This document shows, one piece after another, positions 56,826 through 64,000 of a DNA stretch of 64,000 bases; the stretch's first letter is position 1; the number at the start of each line of letters is the position of its first letter. The DNA comes from Cyclobacteriaceae bacterium. Its GTDB lineage: Bacteria > Bacteroidota > Bacteroidia > Cytophagales > Cyclobacteriaceae. The translations under genes and the position numbers were made by a program. Location of the stretch: the NCBI GenBank assembly GCA_019638255.1, contig JAHBUD010000001.1:2542001-2606000 (forward strand), given 5' to 3'. Below the pieces are notes generated by a model that saw only the letters and a list, made by a program, of their open reading frames with translations, was not told the origin of the DNA and did not search any database.

Positions 56826-57542
56826 ATGGAGCGATTATCAAAGGATTGGATTACTCAAGGGTTAATTGATTTTGAATACAAGAAATACGTGCTGCTGGCC
56901 TACCTAAAAAGGGTAAAGGATTCATTTGCCCGGGTGGAATTATATCCAGACATGGCCGACCTCGTATTTCACTACCGGAACTTATTGGCCATTAAAGAAA
57001 ATAAATCGTTGTTAAAGGATTCATTTCCAAAGGAGCTTTCGCTGGAGGAGTTCAAGAAGCTTGAACTTAGCTACCGACAATTGATAGAAGATGATTCCAT
57101 AATGAGTGAACTGGAATCGATTATTGAATTTTCAATACCACAGGTTAAAGATTCCCTTCAGGAAGGTGCTGTGATATTTGAGTATGTAGAATCCCAGTGC
57201 GAAATTTCTCCGGTGGGTGTTACCCCACTTTATGCAAAAGAAGGCTATCTCTTTGTGACGCAACCTCCCGAAAAGGAGACGCAGGTATATCGCTACCAGG
57301 TAAGCATTTTTGAAGATGCTCATGAACAATTGAGGAGTCTCAATACGGAGTTTGTGGAGTCAATGACCAAATCACCAATTGTAACGTATGAACAATTAAA
57401 ACTTGATTTGATCCGAAAGTTTAAGGATCTTCCTAACCCGGCAACCTACCTTATACTGTCCCGTATGAAGTTTCCTTATCATGAAACTTTTATGCCTGTT
57501 GCAAAACGATTGTTTGTGAAACACATTTCAACTGCGGCATAG
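56826..57542 (+). CDS. Conserved hypothetical protein (238 aa)
   Basis: The protein has no signal peptide or membrane segment and looks mainly alpha-helical with a short beta-rich centre (GVTPLYAKEGYLFVTQ). Notable stretches are LIDFEYKKYVLLAYLKRVKDSF near the N-terminus and LPNPATYLILSRMKFPYHETFMPVAKRLFVK at the C-terminus. I cannot assign a function. It is divergent from groES and convergent with secG, in a region otherwise full of conserved housekeeping genes, so it is likely a real lineage-specific cytoplasmic protein. Confidence 0.72.
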   Translation: MERLSKDWITQGLIDFEYKKYVLLAYLKRVKDSFARVELYPDMADLVFHYRNLLAIKENKSLLKDSFPKELSLEEFKKLELSYRQLIEDDSIMSELESIIEFSIPQVKDSLQEGAVIFEYVESQCEISPVGVTPLYAKEGYLFVTQPPEKETQVYRYQVSIFEDAHEQLRSLNTEFVESMTKSPIVTYEQLKLDLIRKFKDLPNPATYLILSRMKFPYHETFMPVAKRLFVKHISTAA

Positions 57543-57591
57543 AAAAACCTTATGCTTTGGCATCAGGTTTTCAATGATTAGTTACTTGGAG

Positions 57592-57924
57592 TTATTCCCC
57601 GTCATCATCTGCATCGACAGGCAAACTTGGTGTATTCATAGGTGCAGCCTGTTCACCAGCTTTATCCAATATATCGTTACCTGAATTAGAAGAGGGTGAA
57701 ACCAAATTGGTTGATAAAGCGAGTGAAAGAACCATAATAGTGATGACAAATCCCCAAGTTAACCGCTCCAATAAATCACCGGTCTTCTTAACACCTATAA
57801 TGTTTGCTGCTCCTGAACCACCAAATTGGCTCGATAGTCCACCGCCTTTTGAGTTTTGGGCTAAAATGACCACCACAAGCAAAAAGCAAACGAAAATGAT
57901 TAATCCTACAATAAAGCTGAACAT
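57592..57924 (-). CDS. secG: Preprotein translocase subunit SecG
   Basis: The 110-residue protein has the two SecG helices: IVGLIIFVCFLLVVVILAQNSKGGG and, after the conserved GLSSQFGGSGAANIIGVKKTGDLLERLTW loop, GFVITIMVLSLALSTNLV. An acidic tail follows. It assists SecYE in protein export at the inner membrane. Its start lies 2 nt after the stop of the 299-residue helical-repeat gene, in the miaB / sigma-54 activator / lptE / secG run. Confidence 0.93.
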   Translation of the reverse strand: MFSFIVGLIIFVCFLLVVVILAQNSKGGGLSSQFGGSGAANIIGVKKTGDLLERLTWGFVITIMVLSLALSTNLVSPSSNSGNDILDKAGEQAAPMNTPSLPVDADDDGE

Positions 57925-57926
57925 TA

Positions 57927-58826
57927 CTATTTCTTTAAATTCTCAATTTGAGCCGCAAAGTAAGTCTTTTTTTGCGGAAACTTCCAAATAAGCTTTTTGT
58001 ACACTTCTATGGCCTTGTCCTTTTTCCCTTGTCGGATAAGGATTTCAGCAAGGGTTTCTGAAACGATGTGATCACCAAATTCACCACTCTTTAAAGATGA
58101 GGCAAGGTCAGTTCCTACATCTTCAGGGGTGGTAGAAGGGGACAGTTGTGGTTTTGTTTTAATGAACTGGTCGATAATCTCGAGTTGTTCCTTGGCCTTA
58201 TCTGTTTCAGGCACTACTTTTTTTCGCGATGTTTTAATCTCCTTGATTATTGGATCAAGCTCTGAAGACCTTTTAGATGCCTTCTTCCTTTCAGGTGTTT
58301 TCGTCTCGGTTTCTGAAGTTTCGGCTGCCTGATTATCAAGTGCTTTAGCCAGCTCAATAATGCGTTGCTTCTTGGATGTCTTTTTCGGTGGTTCGGATTT
58401 TGGTTGTTTGGAGGGTGGAATAGCTACATCCCCCTGATCAAACAATGACTCAAAATTATGTTTTAATTCTTGCAGGCGTTCAAGGTCGTGAACTACTTCT
58501 GTCGCGTAATCATGTGATTCAGGAAGCGTAGGCGTTATTGTTGGTGAATCTGCTACTGAAGCCACCTTTCCATTACCCGCATTTGTATCAGGTGCCTCTA
58601 CTGACATGATTTCTTTCAAAACTGTGCGATCAGTGGAGTAAACCGCAGCATGCTGTAAGGTAGTTTGGTTACTGGCTAAATGGTGATCTTTGCCAACGCG
58701 TGCGGCCAGAACCTTAAGAAACTGGCTGTAAGGGTAATTGGATTTTAATGCATCGACAAGTTGCGCTTCTTCAGCAGAAGAAGCAGCAAAATGAGTCAAT
58801 AATTTGGTTAGTTGAATATTCTCCAC
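57927..58826 (-). CDS. Helical-repeat protein with low-complexity charged middle (299 aa)
   Basis: The N-terminal 70 residues (LTKLLTHFAASSAEEAQLVDALKSNYPYSQFLKVLAAR) and the C-terminal 50 (SETLAEILIRQGKKDKAIEVYKKLIWKFPQKKTYFAAQIENLK) look like TPR-type helices. Between them lies a long Lys/Glu/Ser/Thr-rich linker that is probably disordered. No signal peptide is present. The gene sits between lptE (35-nt gap) and secG (2-nt gap), a position where Bacteroidota often carry a TPR-type protein. Its function is unknown; a scaffold for envelope biogenesis is a guess from context. Confidence 0.7.
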   Translation of the reverse strand: MENIQLTKLLTHFAASSAEEAQLVDALKSNYPYSQFLKVLAARVGKDHHLASNQTTLQHAAVYSTDRTVLKEIMSVEAPDTNAGNGKVASVADSPTITPTLPESHDYATEVVHDLERLQELKHNFESLFDQGDVAIPPSKQPKSEPPKKTSKKQRIIELAKALDNQAAETSETETKTPERKKASKRSSELDPIIKEIKTSRKKVVPETDKAKEQLEIIDQFIKTKPQLSPSTTPEDVGTDLASSLKSGEFGDHIVSETLAEILIRQGKKDKAIEVYKKLIWKFPQKKTYFAAQIENLKK

Positions 58827-58861
58827 AGCAACATTGGGGCGGTAGTAAAATTAGCTAAAAT

Positions 58862-59407
58862 CTACCAATTGGCAATTGTGGCGTTGAAGATGTCAAGTGT
58901 GATTTGTTCGTAGATTTGACGGATCAAAGTATTCTCAATATCAGGTAAATTCAATTCATTGGGGAAATCGCGAAAAAAAGAAAACGACTTGTCTTTAAAA
59001 CTCATGGATTCATCCAGAGTATTTACATATGTTACCCGAACGGTAATGGTAAGGCGCGATGACGCGGCAGCATCGATTTGAGTAGGGTCGCCACTGGCCC
59101 GTGGTGCAATTTGTGTTATTTGATAGCCTGTAACTATACCCTCCATTTGAAGTTCACCATTTTCCTGTACTACACTCAGGTTGGAGTTCTGAATCATGTA
59201 ATCCCTTAATTGATTACTAAATACCTGTGCCAGGTTAGCTGGGCCAAGGTCAGTGTTGTTGTAAAACTCCTGTATGGAAATGGTTTTGGCAGGCGTTCCA
59301 GAACCTGAGAACGAGTATACACCACAGCCATCAATACCAGTTATGACTGCGCAAATACCAGCCAGAGAAAAGATTAAACCAAAGGCTTTTGTTAAACTAG
59401 TCTTCAA
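58862..59407 (-). CDS. lptE: LptE-like LPS-assembly lipoprotein, probable TTG start
   Basis: The likely start is the TTG at 59407, giving 181 residues that begin (M)KTSLTKAFGLIFSLAG and reach a lipobox-like GIDGC. The open frame extends to an ATG at 59503, but that would overlap the sigma-54 activator gene by more than 100 nt and put a non-signal sequence first. From the TTG the overlap is only 11 nt. The mature domain (GVYSFSGSGTPAKTISIQEFYNNT, LSVVQENGELQMEGIVTGYQIT) matches Bacteroidota LptE, which plugs the LptD channel that delivers lipopolysaccharide to the outer membrane. Confidence 0.82.
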   Translation of the reverse strand: MKTSLTKAFGLIFSLAGICAVITGIDGCGVYSFSGSGTPAKTISIQEFYNNTDLGPANLAQVFSNQLRDYMIQNSNLSVVQENGELQMEGIVTGYQITQIAPRASGDPTQIDAAASSRLTITVRVTYVNTLDESMSFKDKSFSFFRDFPNELNLPDIENTLIRQIYEQITLDIFNATIANW

Positions 59408-60647
59408 GATCGTATTGTTTGATTTTACGGTACAACGTTCGCTCGGAAATACCCAAATCCCGTGCCGCATATTTGCGCTTGTTATTGTTCTTTCGCAACG
59501 CACGCATAATCAGTTCCTTTTCTTTCTTTTCAATGGACAATGAGTCTTCCTCTGTCTCATGAGTGATGTCCTGAACTTCTTCTTGCAAAGGTTGGGTACT
59601 GATAGGGGTATTAACGGTGGCGATGTTCAGTACAACCGGTTCATCGGCCGCTTCAATGCCATCAAAAAGTGAAGGATGATCTTTAACAAGTTGCGCTGCT
59701 GTTCCCTGATGATTGTATAGCTCAAGGACAATTTTTTTCAGGTCCATCACATCTTTCTTCATATCGAACAATACCTTGTAGAGGATGTCGCGCTCGGAGA
59801 ATGAATCACTTCCTGATGTGCCATTTCGGTAGAGGGCAGGCAAGCTGCTTTCCTGCGGTAGATAATGGAACAGATCATCCGCTGATATTTCACGGCTGTC
59901 TGTCGATAGTACAGATATTTGCTCCACCAGATTTTTCAATTGCCGGATGTTTCCGGGAAAGCGGTATTTGATTAATCGTTCCTTGGCTTCCTCCGATAAT
60001 GTGACCGGTTTTACTTTATACTTTTCGGCAAAATCTGAGGCGAATTTCCTGAACAGGAGTTCAATATCCTTGCCCCGTTCACGCAAAGGAGGTACATAAA
60101 TGGGTACGGTGCTTAGTCGGTAGTATAAGTCCTCCCGGAATTTTCCATCTTCAACACGCTGCAAAAGATTGATGTTGGTTGCGGCAACTACCCGAACATC
60201 GGTTTTCTGAACTTTGGAAGAGCCCACTTTTATAAACTCACCGTTCTCCAATACGCGCAACAAACGGGCCTGGGTACCCAGTGGCATCTCACCAATTTCG
60301 TCCAGGAAAATGGTTCCGCCATTGGTCACTTCGAAATAGCCTTTGCGTGCCTCGTGTGCCCCGGTGAACGATCCTTTTTCGTGTCCAAATAATTCCGAGT
60401 CAATGGTACCCTCCGGAATAGATCCGCAGTTAATGGCTATAAACTGACCATGTTTGCGCGGACTTAAATGATGAATAATTTTTGAGAAAGATTCCTTACC
60501 ACTTCCACTTTCGCCCGTAATCAATACCGACATATCGGTAGGGGCTACCTGCATGGCCACCCGAACTGCATTGTTGAGCAATGCGGAGTTTCCGATGATT
60601 GCAAAACGCTGCTTTACACTTTGTATATCCGATTCACTAAAAGACAT
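59397..60647 (-). CDS. Sigma-54-dependent transcriptional activator without receiver domain
   Basis: The 416-residue protein has an AAA+ domain from near residue 15: Walker A GESGSGKE (45-52), the sigma-54 contact loop GSFTGA (92-97; canonical GAFTGA with Ala replaced by Ser), and Walker B GTIFLDEIGE (111-120). A long variable linker (about 245-370) and a C-terminal Fis-type helix-turn-helix (RKYAARDLGISERTLYRKIKQY) follow. There is no response-regulator, GAF or PAS domain at the N-terminus, so activity may be set by a partner protein or by expression. It lies 1 nt after miaB and overlaps lptE, a conserved arrangement in this phylum. Confidence 0.92.
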   Translation of the reverse strand: MSFSESDIQSVKQRFAIIGNSALLNNAVRVAMQVAPTDMSVLITGESGSGKESFSKIIHHLSPRKHGQFIAINCGSIPEGTIDSELFGHEKGSFTGAHEARKGYFEVTNGGTIFLDEIGEMPLGTQARLLRVLENGEFIKVGSSKVQKTDVRVVAATNINLLQRVEDGKFREDLYYRLSTVPIYVPPLRERGKDIELLFRKFASDFAEKYKVKPVTLSEEAKERLIKYRFPGNIRQLKNLVEQISVLSTDSREISADDLFHYLPQESSLPALYRNGTSGSDSFSERDILYKVLFDMKKDVMDLKKIVLELYNHQGTAAQLVKDHPSLFDGIEAADEPVVLNIATVNTPISTQPLQEEVQDITHETEEDSLSIEKKEKELIMRALRKNNNKRKYAARDLGISERTLYRKIKQYDLED

Positions 60648-60648
60648 A

Positions 60649-62100
60649 TTACGAAACTACTTTACCTAACAACGTAGCGCCTGTGCAGTTCTCCACCAAC
60701 ACATTTACATACTCGCCTTTATTATAATTCTCCTTAGGAAAAACGATCACTTTGTTTGCACTGTTGCGACCCTGAAAAAAGTCGTTTGATTTTTTTGAGT
60801 ATCCCTCAATCAATACCTTAAATGTTCTTCCAACATCGCGTTTGTTTCGAAGCAGGGAGTGCTCATTCTGTTTCTGAATGATCTCTTGGAGTCTTCGTTT
60901 TTTTACATCCTCCGTTACATCGTCTGCCAGTTTTTTCTCGGCCAGTGTTCCGGGTCTTTCAGAATAGAAAAACATATAGGAGAAATCATACTGCACGTAA
61001 TCCATGAGCGAAAGGGTGTCCTTGTGTTCCGCTTCCGTTTCACTGCAAAACCCGGTAATCATATCGGAAGAAATACCGCAGTCTTCGCCCAGAATCTCTC
61101 GAATTCTATCAATTTTAGACAGATACCACTCACGGCTGTAACCGCGGTTCATAAGCTCTAAAATGCGTGTATTTCCACTCTGCACCGGCAGATGGATGTA
61201 CTTACATATGTTTTCATGACAGGCCAATGTATGCAACACATCATCGGTTATGTCTTTAGGATGCGAAGTAGAGAAACGAACCCTTAGCAACGGATTCACT
61301 TGAGCTACCATATCCAGCAGGTTGGCAAAATTCACAACATCCTGTATTCCTTTCTTTTCCAGGAAAGCCTTGTTATTTTCCTGATGGCTCCACTTATAGG
61401 AATCAACATTCTGGCCTAATAAAGTAACCTCGCGGTAGCCACGATGAAACAGGTCAGTTGCCTCTGCCACAATAGAGTATGGATCGCGGCTTCGCTCACG
61501 CCCCCTGGTAAAGGGGACTACACAAAACGAGCACATATTATCGCAGCCGCGCATAATGGAGATGAACGCAGTTACACCATTTGAATTCAACCTAACGGGT
61601 GCTATGTCGGCATAGGTTTCTTCACGCGATAAAAAGGTGTTAACGGCCTTTTGGCCCTCATCAACTTGATTGATCAATTGAGGCAGGTCGCGATAGGCAT
61701 CCGGACCGGCTACCAGGTCAACAATCTTTTCTTCTTCCAGCAACCGTGATTTCAAGCGTTCGGCCATGCATCCGAGCACACCCACAAGCATTTCTGGCTT
61801 TTGCTTCTTTAGCTGATTGATTTGTGCGAGCCTGTTCCGCACAGTTTGTTCGGCCTTCTCCCGAATGGAGCATGTATTCAGAAAAACCACATCAGCCGAT
61901 TGAATATCGGATGTTGTGTCAAATCCTTCCTGGGCAAGAATGGATGCTACGATTTCACTATCAGAAAAATTCATCTGACAGCCGTAGCTTTCAATGTATA
62001 GCTTCCGGGTTTTTCCGGTGCTTGTCTCTCGCGATACCGTGAATGTTTCGCATCCCTCGCTGCTGCCCAAAACCTCCAAATCTTCAATCAATTGCTGCAT
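60649..62100 (-). CDS. miaB: tRNA-2-methylthio-N6-dimethylallyladenosine synthase MiaB
   Basis: The 483-residue radical-SAM enzyme adds a methylthio group to i6A37 of tRNAs reading U-starting codons. The N-terminal UPF0004 domain starts [18 protein letters not shown] and has two further Cys ([19 protein letters not shown]) for the auxiliary cluster. The radical-SAM motif is [14 protein letters not shown] and the chain ends in a TRAM domain. Length is normal for Bacteroidota. It is the first gene of the minus-strand run to secG. Confidence 0.97.
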   Translation of the reverse strand: MQQLIEDLEVLGSSEGCETFTVSRETSTGKTRKLYIESYGCQMNFSDSEIVASILAQEGFDTTSDIQSADVVFLNTCSIREKAEQTVRNRLAQINQLKKQKPEMLVGVLGCMAERLKSRLLEEEKIVDLVAGPDAYRDLPQLINQVDEGQKAVNTFLSREETYADIAPVRLNSNGVTAFISIMRGCDNMCSFCVVPFTRGRERSRDPYSIVAEATDLFHRGYREVTLLGQNVDSYKWSHQENNKAFLEKKGIQDVVNFANLLDMVAQVNPLLRVRFSTSHPKDITDDVLHTLACHENICKYIHLPVQSGNTRILELMNRGYSREWYLSKIDRIREILGEDCGISSDMITGFCSETEAEHKDTLSLMDYVQYDFSYMFFYSERPGTLAEKKLADDVTEDVKKRRLQEIIQKQNEHSLLRNKRDVGRTFKVLIEGYSKKSNDFFQGRNSANKVIVFPKENYNKGEYVNVLVENCTGATLLGKVVS

Positions 62101-62211
62101 TCCTCTAAAATTCAGGTTGCAAAAATACGATTTTAATGATTCCGTGACATCTTGTCAGGGTATTTTACTTAAGTTGCCGCATGATCGATTTTTTAAGCTA
62201 AAACAGGTTTT

Positions 62212-62721
62212 ATGTCAACGATTAAGTCAGTAAGGGGATACACCCCATCTTTCGGAGAGAATTGTTTTATAGCAGATGGAGCTATCGTTGTGGGTGAAGT
62301 TACCATGGGCAAAAACTGTACAGTTTGGTTTAATGCTGTTGTTCGTGGTGATGTGCATTCGATCACCATTGGCGACAATACAAACATTCAGGATGGTGCA
62401 GTATTGCATTGCACCTATCAGCGGGCTAAACTGGTCATTGGCAACAATGTATCCATAGCCCATAATGCTGTGGTGCATGGCTGTACGATTGAAGACAATG
62501 TACTGATAGGTATCGGAGCCATCATTCTTGACGATGTCGTAATCGGATCGAATTCTGTTATCGCTGCAGGAGCTGTGGTGCTTCCCAAAACCATTGTTGA
62601 GCCCGGGAGTATTTATGCCGGTGTACCGGCTAAGCGAGTAAAAGAAATCGGTGACGATATGAAGGAAGTTATCCTTCGAACAGCCAGAAATTACCCGATG
62701 TACGCAGAATGGTTTAAATAG
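62212..62721 (+). CDS. Gamma-class carbonic anhydrase-like protein (left-handed beta-helix)
   Basis: The 169-residue protein is built of hexapeptide repeats. The candidate zinc-ligand histidines are His66 (AVLHCT), His84 (SIAHNAV) and His89 (VVHGC), the gamma-carbonic-anhydrase arrangement. Relatives (YrdA/CaiE/Cam-like) are trimers that may hydrate CO2 or serve other roles; activity is not proven for most. There is no signal peptide. The gene is divergent from miaB. Confidence 0.9.
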   Translation: MSTIKSVRGYTPSFGENCFIADGAIVVGEVTMGKNCTVWFNAVVRGDVHSITIGDNTNIQDGAVLHCTYQRAKLVIGNNVSIAHNAVVHGCTIEDNVLIGIGAIILDDVVIGSNSVIAAGAVVLPKTIVEPGSIYAGVPAKRVKEIGDDMKEVILRTARNYPMYAEWFK

Positions 62722-62833
62722 TAGTCAGCTCAATATGCTGCTGATAAAAATACCTGTCGAAAACTGACCAATATCATGGGATAAGTTTACGATAAATCAT
62801 TTTTTCCAATATATTTAATCAGGGAAATGAATT

Positions 62834-63403
62834 ATGAAAAAGCCTGAAAACAAGGGTTTTAATCTACAAGTGATTGATGAATACCGGATGCGGATTCGGG
62901 CAGGGGGGATGTCATTCATCTTCGATGATTCAGATGATCGTTCGGATGAATATGCACACTTTTATTTCATTGGTTTATACGAAGGCAAAGAAGTTATCTA
63001 TGACGCGGTAATGTATACGTTGCGGCTGCAGCATGAAAGTGAGATGTTTGAAATTGCTGAACATCGGGCCGCGAAGCACTTTCCGAATTACAAGAAGATA
63101 ACCTATGATGAAGATGAGAATGGTAACCTCGAACCACTGGATGATCTGGAAGAGGAGATAGGTTTATTTATGGCTGAAGTTATTATGGAACTGGAAGAAG
63201 ATGAACATGTTAAAGTTAAAGAGCATGTTGATCAGGATATACATGTAGACTTTGGTATTTCCCTCGATATCGGACTTCATGTTGAGGAGATAACGTCCGA
63301 AACTATTGAGCGTTTTATTACCCATTTCAACTCCGATACCCTTAACCTTGACCCAACCCTTTACTCATTTCAAACCAAGGGTATTGAGGCCGATCAAGTC
63401 TGA
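62834..63403 (+). CDS. Hypothetical acidic protein (189 aa)
   Basis: The protein is soluble, strongly acidic and without signal or membrane segments. A conserved-looking core is VIDEYRMRIRAGGMSFIFDD, YEGKEVIYDAVMYTLRLQHESEMFEIAEHRAAKHFP and the Glu-rich LDDLEEEIGLFMAEVIMELEEDEHVKV. I recognise no family. It starts 112 bp after the carbonic anhydrase gene and precedes the OmpH-like gene by 91 bp, and may be transcribed with either. It is probably a lineage-specific cytoplasmic protein. Confidence 0.7.
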   Translation: MKKPENKGFNLQVIDEYRMRIRAGGMSFIFDDSDDRSDEYAHFYFIGLYEGKEVIYDAVMYTLRLQHESEMFEIAEHRAAKHFPNYKKITYDEDENGNLEPLDDLEEEIGLFMAEVIMELEEDEHVKVKEHVDQDIHVDFGISLDIGLHVEEITSETIERFITHFNSDTLNLDPTLYSFQTKGIEADQV

Positions 63404-63494
63404 ATAATCAAACAACCTGTAGTCACCAATTTTGACTGTCCGCATTTGCTGCACACAGGCTTTACCATATATTTGCGGCCTAATCAAAATACTA

Positions 63495-64000
63495 ATGAAG
63501 AATTTATCACTCATTTTAAACGGTGTATTGCTGATTGCGGTAGGCGTTCTATACTATCTTCAATTTTCACCAAAAAAATCAGGAACCACCCCTGGAACGG
63601 TTTCGTCCTTTGATATTGGTGAACTCAAGGTTGCGTACATTAATTCCGATTCAGTGTTGGAAAAGTACGATTACCTGAAGGCGAGCGCTGAAATCCTTGA
63701 AGCCAAATCGAAGAAGGTTGAGCAGGATTATTTGAACCGTGCCCAAAGTCTTCAAAATGAGATCACGGCCTATCAACGCAACGTCAATAACATGACAGTG
63801 GGCCAGGTACGTGCAGTGGAGGAAGACCTGGGTAAGAAGCAGCAGAATCTGCAACTCTATGAACAGAGCATCCGGCAGGAACTGATGAACGATCAGTCCA
63901 AGTTAAACCGTGAATTGTACGACCGTATTACCCGCTTTTTGCAAGAGTATGGCAAGGAGAAAGGACTTCACCTGGTGCTTAAATTCGACAGCTCAAGTGA
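63495..64000 (+). CDS. OmpH/Skp-like periplasmic protein, N-terminal part (cut by window edge)
   Basis: The ATG at 63495 opens a frame that continues past the right edge; 168 codons are visible. An N-terminal hydrophobic anchor (MKNLSLILNGVLLIAVGVLYY) is followed by a short linker and the OmpH/Skp pattern LKVAYINSDSVLEKYDYLKAS. Then come long coiled-coil arms (EQDYLNRAQSLQNEITAYQRN, VEEDLGKKQQNLQLYEQSI) and the returning helix RITRFLQEYGKEKGLHLVLKF. Skp-type trimers hold unfolded outer-membrane proteins during transit. Here the signal seems to stay as a membrane anchor, which is frequent in this phylum. Confidence 0.8.
   Translation, partial: MKNLSLILNGVLLIAVGVLYYLQFSPKKSGTTPGTVSSFDIGELKVAYINSDSVLEKYDYLKASAEILEAKSKKVEQDYLNRAQSLQNEITAYQRNVNNMTVGQVRAVEEDLGKKQQNLQLYEQSIRQELMNDQSKLNRELYDRITRFLQEYGKEKGLHLVLKFDSSS

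Overview
The window comes from a free-living, polysaccharide-degrading member of the Bacteroidota, most likely order Cytophagales. The evidence is a SusC/SusD pair, a protein with a type IX secretion sorting domain of the gliding type, Bacteroidota-style lipoproteins, very few Shine-Dalgarno sequences, and a conserved miaB / sigma-54 activator / lptE / secG / groESL neighbourhood. Genus and species cannot be fixed from this sequence alone.

Positions 1-20642 hold a (glucurono)xylan utilisation locus. From the left edge it has the N-terminus of a GH67 alpha-glucuronidase, a LacI-type regulator, a stray HAD phosphatase, and a long minus-strand run: SusC, SusD, GH10 xylanase, GPH-type sugar symporter, GH43, acetylesterase, IlvD/Edd-type sugar-acid dehydratase, GH105 and aldose epimerase. 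Xylulokinase and xylose isomerase are divergent on the plus strand. The genes describe outer-membrane capture, backbone and side-chain cleavage, import, and entry of xylose into the pentose phosphate pathway. A 12-bp operator core (GCAACCGATTGC) occurs in front of lacI, between susC and xylB, and again far away in front of the PEP carboxykinase gene.

Positions 20730-29726 carry a large T9SS-type secreted FG-GAP protein, a lipoprotein/beta-barrel pair of unknown role, and tex. Positions 29862-33767 are a glycerol operon (glpF-glpD-glpK) with a perfect 10-bp inverted repeat upstream and a terminator downstream.

The most unusual region is 33856-37790. Four AT-rich plus-strand genes (a DUF4238 protein, two small lipoproteins and a FISUMP-domain lipoprotein) are each followed by a long imperfect palindrome. 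These palindromes share one architecture: ...AAC, a 4-nt spacer, stem arm, large loop, stem arm, a 5-nt spacer, GTTG.... The left boundary of a cassette is complementary to the outer box of its own downstream palindrome (15 of 16 bp in cassette 1, 9 of 9 in cassette 2). This is the expected signature of integron gene cassettes with attC sites, here without a visible integrase (a CALIN-like array). The core sites differ from the canonical GTTRRRY, so the recombinase may be unusual.

Positions 38100-48213 are mixed: an FtsX/MacB-type permease, a class C beta-lactamase-like hydrolase, a DinB-like protein, galactokinase, a lactonase-fold protein, a dienelactone hydrolase, a GH1 glycosidase, an M15 peptidase and a small secreted protein. 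Positions 48574-54503 carry GTP-dependent PEP carboxykinase, a POT and an OPT peptide transporter and a TerB-like protein. From 54622 to the end lie housekeeping genes: groEL/groES, secG, lptE, a sigma-54 activator, miaB, a gamma-carbonic anhydrase and a truncated OmpH/Skp-like gene. No tRNA, rRNA, CRISPR array, prophage or insertion sequence was recognised.
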